A stretch of 8,893 nt of DNA from Micropruina sp. (GTDB lineage: Bacteria; Actinomycetota; Actinomycetes; Propionibacteriales; Propionibacteriaceae), in the NCBI GenBank assembly GCA_013693855.1, contig CP059261.1, positions 1,061,743 to 1,070,635 of the forward strand, read 5' to 3'. The stretch's first letter is position 1; each line of letters opens with the position of its first letter. Of this stretch, positions 7,301 through 8,893 are shown one piece after another. The position numbers and the translations under genes were made by a program. The notes under the pieces were generated by a model. The model made no database searches and was not told where the DNA came from. It saw only the letters and a list, made by a program, of their open reading frames with translations.

Positions 7301-8274
7301 CGACCGGTCTCCGGCGCATCGAGGCCGATCCCGCGACGCAGCTGAAACCGGCCGTGGACCGCTACGTCGACGCGCTCGGCTTCGCCGCCGAGCAGCTGAT
7401 CGGAGGTCAGCGTGCCGCGCAGATCGAGGCCGACGCCGAGCAGGTGGTACCGGAAGTGACGGACGCCCCGGCGTGGCCGGTGCTGAGGTCGCAGCTCATG
7501 CTGCTGGCCGCGTCCGGCGCCGATCCGGTCGAGACGCTGCGCCGTGCTATCCGGGATGGCGTCCTGGACGACGCACGCGACCCGGCGGCTGTGCTGTCCC
7601 ACCGGCTCAACTGGGTCGATCGCAACGGCCCGCTCCCCTGGCTCAGCACAATTCCGGAAGAGTTGGCCGAGCACCCGCAGTGGGGTCCGTACCTGGCGTC
7701 CCGCTCGGAGTTGGTTCGAGACCTGGCAGCCCAGGTGCGCGAGGCGTCGGGAACCACCGGGCATCGCTGGCAGGAGGCGCTGTCGGCGTACCTACTCCCC
7801 GAGCTGGTCGCGCAGATCTCGGTATGGCGGGCGGCCATGGGAGTGCCCGCGGACGACCTGAGTCCGACCGGCCCGACTCAGGTGCCGGGTTCTGCCTCTC
7901 GCTGGCAGCGGGTTCTCGACGACCACGTCGGGTTGTCCAGCCCGACGCTGAGGCACTGGACGGCAGTGGCGCGCCAGCTCGCCCCGCAGCTGCGCGACGA
8001 CCCGCAGACTCCCGTCCTGGCGGCGAAACTGGCCTCGCTGGCGCAGGAGGGCGAGGACATGTCCGGTCTTCTCGATACGGCCCTCCGACGCGGGCCGTTG
8101 CCGGATGACCACGCGGCGGCCGCCCTGCTGTACCGCCTCGAGCGCCGCCCACGCCACAAGCCGATCGACGACGTCTGGGAGACCGTCGAGTTCACCGAGA
8201 GCATGGGCCAGCGCCACGAGCGCATGCGTCCGCCCGGACTCGATCGGCCGCACGGCTACGGAATCGGCATCTGA
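4387..8274 (+). CDS. MobF-family (TrwC-type) conjugative relaxase-helicase
   Basis: A 1295-residue protein that should nick one strand at oriT, stay bound to the 5' end through tyrosine, and unwind DNA during transfer. The N-terminal relaxase part has candidate catalytic tyrosines (Y14, Y16 in TGYEYF; Y37, Y38 in ADYYS), FSPVKSVS at 192-199, and the metal-binding histidine triad H257, H268, H270 (HRDSR, DPDLHTHV) with the 11- and 2-residue spacing of TrwC. The triad lies about 100 residues later than in TrwC because of an insertion typical of actinobacterial members. The RecD-like helicase part has Walker A PAGAGKTT (K601), Walker B VVIDEAG (D671, E672), GDDHQL (699-704), YATTIHGAQG (890-899) and YTMMTRGR (919-926). 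The remaining 370 residues are helical without a recognised motif. All core motifs are intact, so it appears functional. It heads a likely operon with the two genes downstream. Confidence 0.96.
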   Translation: MVMTLHKLTAGTGYEYFTRNVAAMDSTEKGHLSLADYYSLKGEKPGHWVGSGLAGIDGLEAGDVVTADQMLSLFGLGDHPLATERLAALTRATDRDIRDAMQLGQRFGVYPGMTDFSIELTQRIRDWNLAHGCAASDSVPAEVRAELRTEVGREAFRKRFGRDPLDARELSGFIVRAQRPVRSGVSGYDATFSPVKSVSALWALADPEVSAAIEHCHDRAVADSLRYLEERAIYTRRGRNGVRQVKTLGIVAASFTHRDSRAGDPDLHTHVAIANKVQAADDGAWLAIDGRIMFKANVTASEFYNTALEKHLTHELGVRFANRPGSDPERPVREIVGVDLALLERWSQRDKMITRAQGDLVADFQQRHGRTPTPTELYDLAQRATLETREAKHEPRSLAEQRRVWAAQADEVLGRGGTARMLARALHRSPLPSRTIDEAWLQRLAGNVVSVVQRHRSWWQPWHIRAEALRQMRRFELPELASILERVVDLALDQSSVRLTPAGDGISEPAELRRPDGSSVYAVADSAIYTSQQILDAETRLLAFAGQRDGMVVGERSISLALLAATANGVELNAGQVNLVRSMASSGDRLQLALAPAGAGKTTAMSVLAAAWREAGGEVIGMAPSAAAAAALGEQLGGHADTLHILTHGLAKRRLPAWAEQIGPRTLVVIDEAGMADTLTLEAAVSFVVGRGGSVRLVGDDHQLAAVEAGGVLKDLAAEHGAVRLTEVMRFADPAEAAASLALREGRPDALGFYLDQGRVHVGDAGSTLDQAFIAWAADRASGLDSLMLAPTRELVAELNRRARDYRLGGAARGAEVSLSDGNRASVGDTVVTRRNERHLQFSRTGWVRNGDRWTVTGVGRDQSLTVANKSGSQITLPANYVRADVELGYATTIHGAQGATVDTMHGVLTGSESRQQLYTMMTRGRLANHAYVQVVGDGDPDALLRWETARPPTPTEVLELVLARDEAPLSATGLRRIEADPATQLKPAVDRYVDALGFAAEQLIGGQRAAQIEADAEQVVPEVTDAPAWPVLRSQLMLLAASGADPVETLRRAIRDGVLDDARDPAAVLSHRLNWVDRNGPLPWLSTIPEELAEHPQWGPYLASRSELVRDLAAQVREASGTTGHRWQEALSAYLLPELVAQISVWRAAMGVPADDLSPTGPTQVPGSASRWQRVLDDHVGLSSPTLRHWTAVARQLAPQLRDDPQTPVLAAKLASLAQEGEDMSGLLDTALRRGPLPDDHAAAALLYRLERRPRHKPIDDVWETVEFTESMGQRHERMRPPGLDRPHGYGIGI

Positions 8275-8300
8275 CCCAACCAACACGAGGAGGACCACCT

Positions 8301-8534
8301 ATGACCGCACAGCCCAGGCCGAGCGATCGGCCGTCCGAGTTCCTGACGATCACGGAAGCCGCGGCGCGCTACCACGTGTCGCGCGACTACATCCGCCACC
8401 GCATCATCGACGGGGCACTGCCCGCCGTGCGCTCGGGCAAGCGGATCATCCGGGTGAACTCGCTGGATCTCGAGCGCCTGTTCCGTCCCGTTCAGTCGAT
8501 GCGCTCGCTGGGAGTTGTCGGCGGTCGCGAGTAG
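8301..8534 (+). CDS. Excisionase-like helix-turn-helix protein
   Basis: A 77-residue protein with a MerR/excisionase-type winged helix-turn-helix at residues 14-61. FLTITEAAARYHVSRDYI supplies the first two helices, and the stretch GALPAVRSGKRIIRV followed by DLERLF gives the wing and closing helix. This is the layout of HTH_17 proteins, including integrase partners (Xis) and small element regulators. It starts 26 bp after the relaxase stop, with GAGGAGG seven bases before its ATG, so it is probably co-transcribed. It may direct excision of an integrated element or regulate the transfer operon; the sequence does not separate these. The C-terminal tail (PVQSMRSLGVVGGRE) is short and probably disordered. 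Confidence 0.88.
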   Translation: MTAQPRPSDRPSEFLTITEAAARYHVSRDYIRHRIIDGALPAVRSGKRIIRVNSLDLERLFRPVQSMRSLGVVGGRE

Positions 8535-8567
8535 CGTTGCTCGGCTCAGCTCGATCGAGGAGGAACC

Positions 8568-8893
8568 GTGCCCGATCCGCAGCGCATCCTGCTGGTGGGC
8601 GACCTGCACATGAACACGCTGGCTGCACACCAGGTGATCGACCACGCCCAAGCGCTCGCTGCAGACCTGATCCTCCAGCTGGGCGACTTCGGGTTCTGGC
8701 CGCGTGCAAGCGCCGGCCAGAGGTACCTGAATGAGGTTGAGTCGACGTTGTCCACGTTCGGGCTCGACCTGTGGTTCATCCCCGGCAACCACGAGGACTG
8801 GACCTCCCTCGCCGATCGTCCGATCGAGGGCGATGGGCTGCGGATCATCGCAAAGCACTTCCGCGAGATCCCGGTCGGGCACCGCTGGACGTG
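8568..8893 (+). CDS. Calcineurin-like metallophosphoesterase (3' end outside window)
   Basis: The start is GTG 8568, preceded by GAGGAGGA four bases away. The 108 visible residues contain the first three metal-binding blocks of the calcineurin-like phosphoesterase fold: GDLH (D12, H14), LGDFG (D40) and PGNHED (N74, H75). The downstream His blocks lie beyond the window. The family hydrolyses phosphomono- or diesters with a two-metal centre; substrates range from proteins and nucleotides to DNA ends. There is no signal peptide, so it acts in the cytoplasm. It follows the HTH gene by 33 bp on the same strand, and its place in a relaxase operon hints at a role in nucleic-acid processing. That role is inference from position only. 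Confidence 0.9.
   Translation, partial: MPDPQRILLVGDLHMNTLAAHQVIDHAQALAADLILQLGDFGFWPRASAGQRYLNEVESTLSTFGLDLWFIPGNHEDWTSLADRPIEGDGLRIIAKHFREIPVGHRWT

Noticed and set aside
7224..8108. 294-codon plus-strand frame inside the relaxase 3' part
   Set aside because: Runs in another frame of the relaxase; Arg/Ala/Gly-rich with no recognisable fold.
1..8893. CRISPR array, tRNA or rRNA gene
   Set aside because: No regularly spaced identical repeats with unique spacers and no cloverleaf or rRNA-like segment were seen on either strand by eye.

Overview
The window is high-GC DNA with strong GAGGAGG-type ribosome binding sites and GTG as well as ATG starts. The relaxase, NERD and helical-repeat proteins look like actinobacterial family members, so the source is probably an actinobacterium. 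I cannot name a genus from sequence alone. The content is that of an accessory region: nucleases at the left, a scarred junction with an orphan antitoxin in the middle, and a MobF conjugation/mobilisation module at the right.

Left part (1-1733). The 3' portion of an HNH endonuclease of the restriction-endonuclease-like HNH_2 type is followed by a complete NERD-domain (nuclease-related) protein. Both are predicted to act on nucleic acid. A defence role is possible but not shown.

Centre (1734-3786). A gene-free stretch carries a short direct repeat. It is followed by a tiny cysteine-rich protein whose stop codon overlaps (ATGA) the start of a 447-residue alpha-helical protein. That protein resembles the C-terminal part of actinobacterial SWIM zinc-finger-associated proteins. 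Downstream come a hairpin and two sets of direct repeats, both with a 23-bp period; one resembles an IS21-family terminus.

Junction and intergenic region (3787-4386). A VapB-like antitoxin gene on the minus strand has no toxin gene beside it. Between it and the relaxase lie about 380 bp with a perfect 9-bp hairpin, three copies of a GGCTTA-centred repeat, a second hairpin followed by T5, and a small ORF with a good ribosome binding site. This is the best candidate here for an origin of transfer or a relaxase operator.

Right part (4387-8893). A full-length MobF/TrwC-type relaxase-helicase (1295 aa) is followed at 26 and 33 bp by a small excisionase-like helix-turn-helix protein and a metallophosphoesterase that runs off the window. 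Same strand, short gaps and strong Shine-Dalgarno sequences suggest one operon. Such a set would fit an integrative mobilisable or conjugative element or a plasmid; no integrase or coupling protein is visible in the window to decide which.
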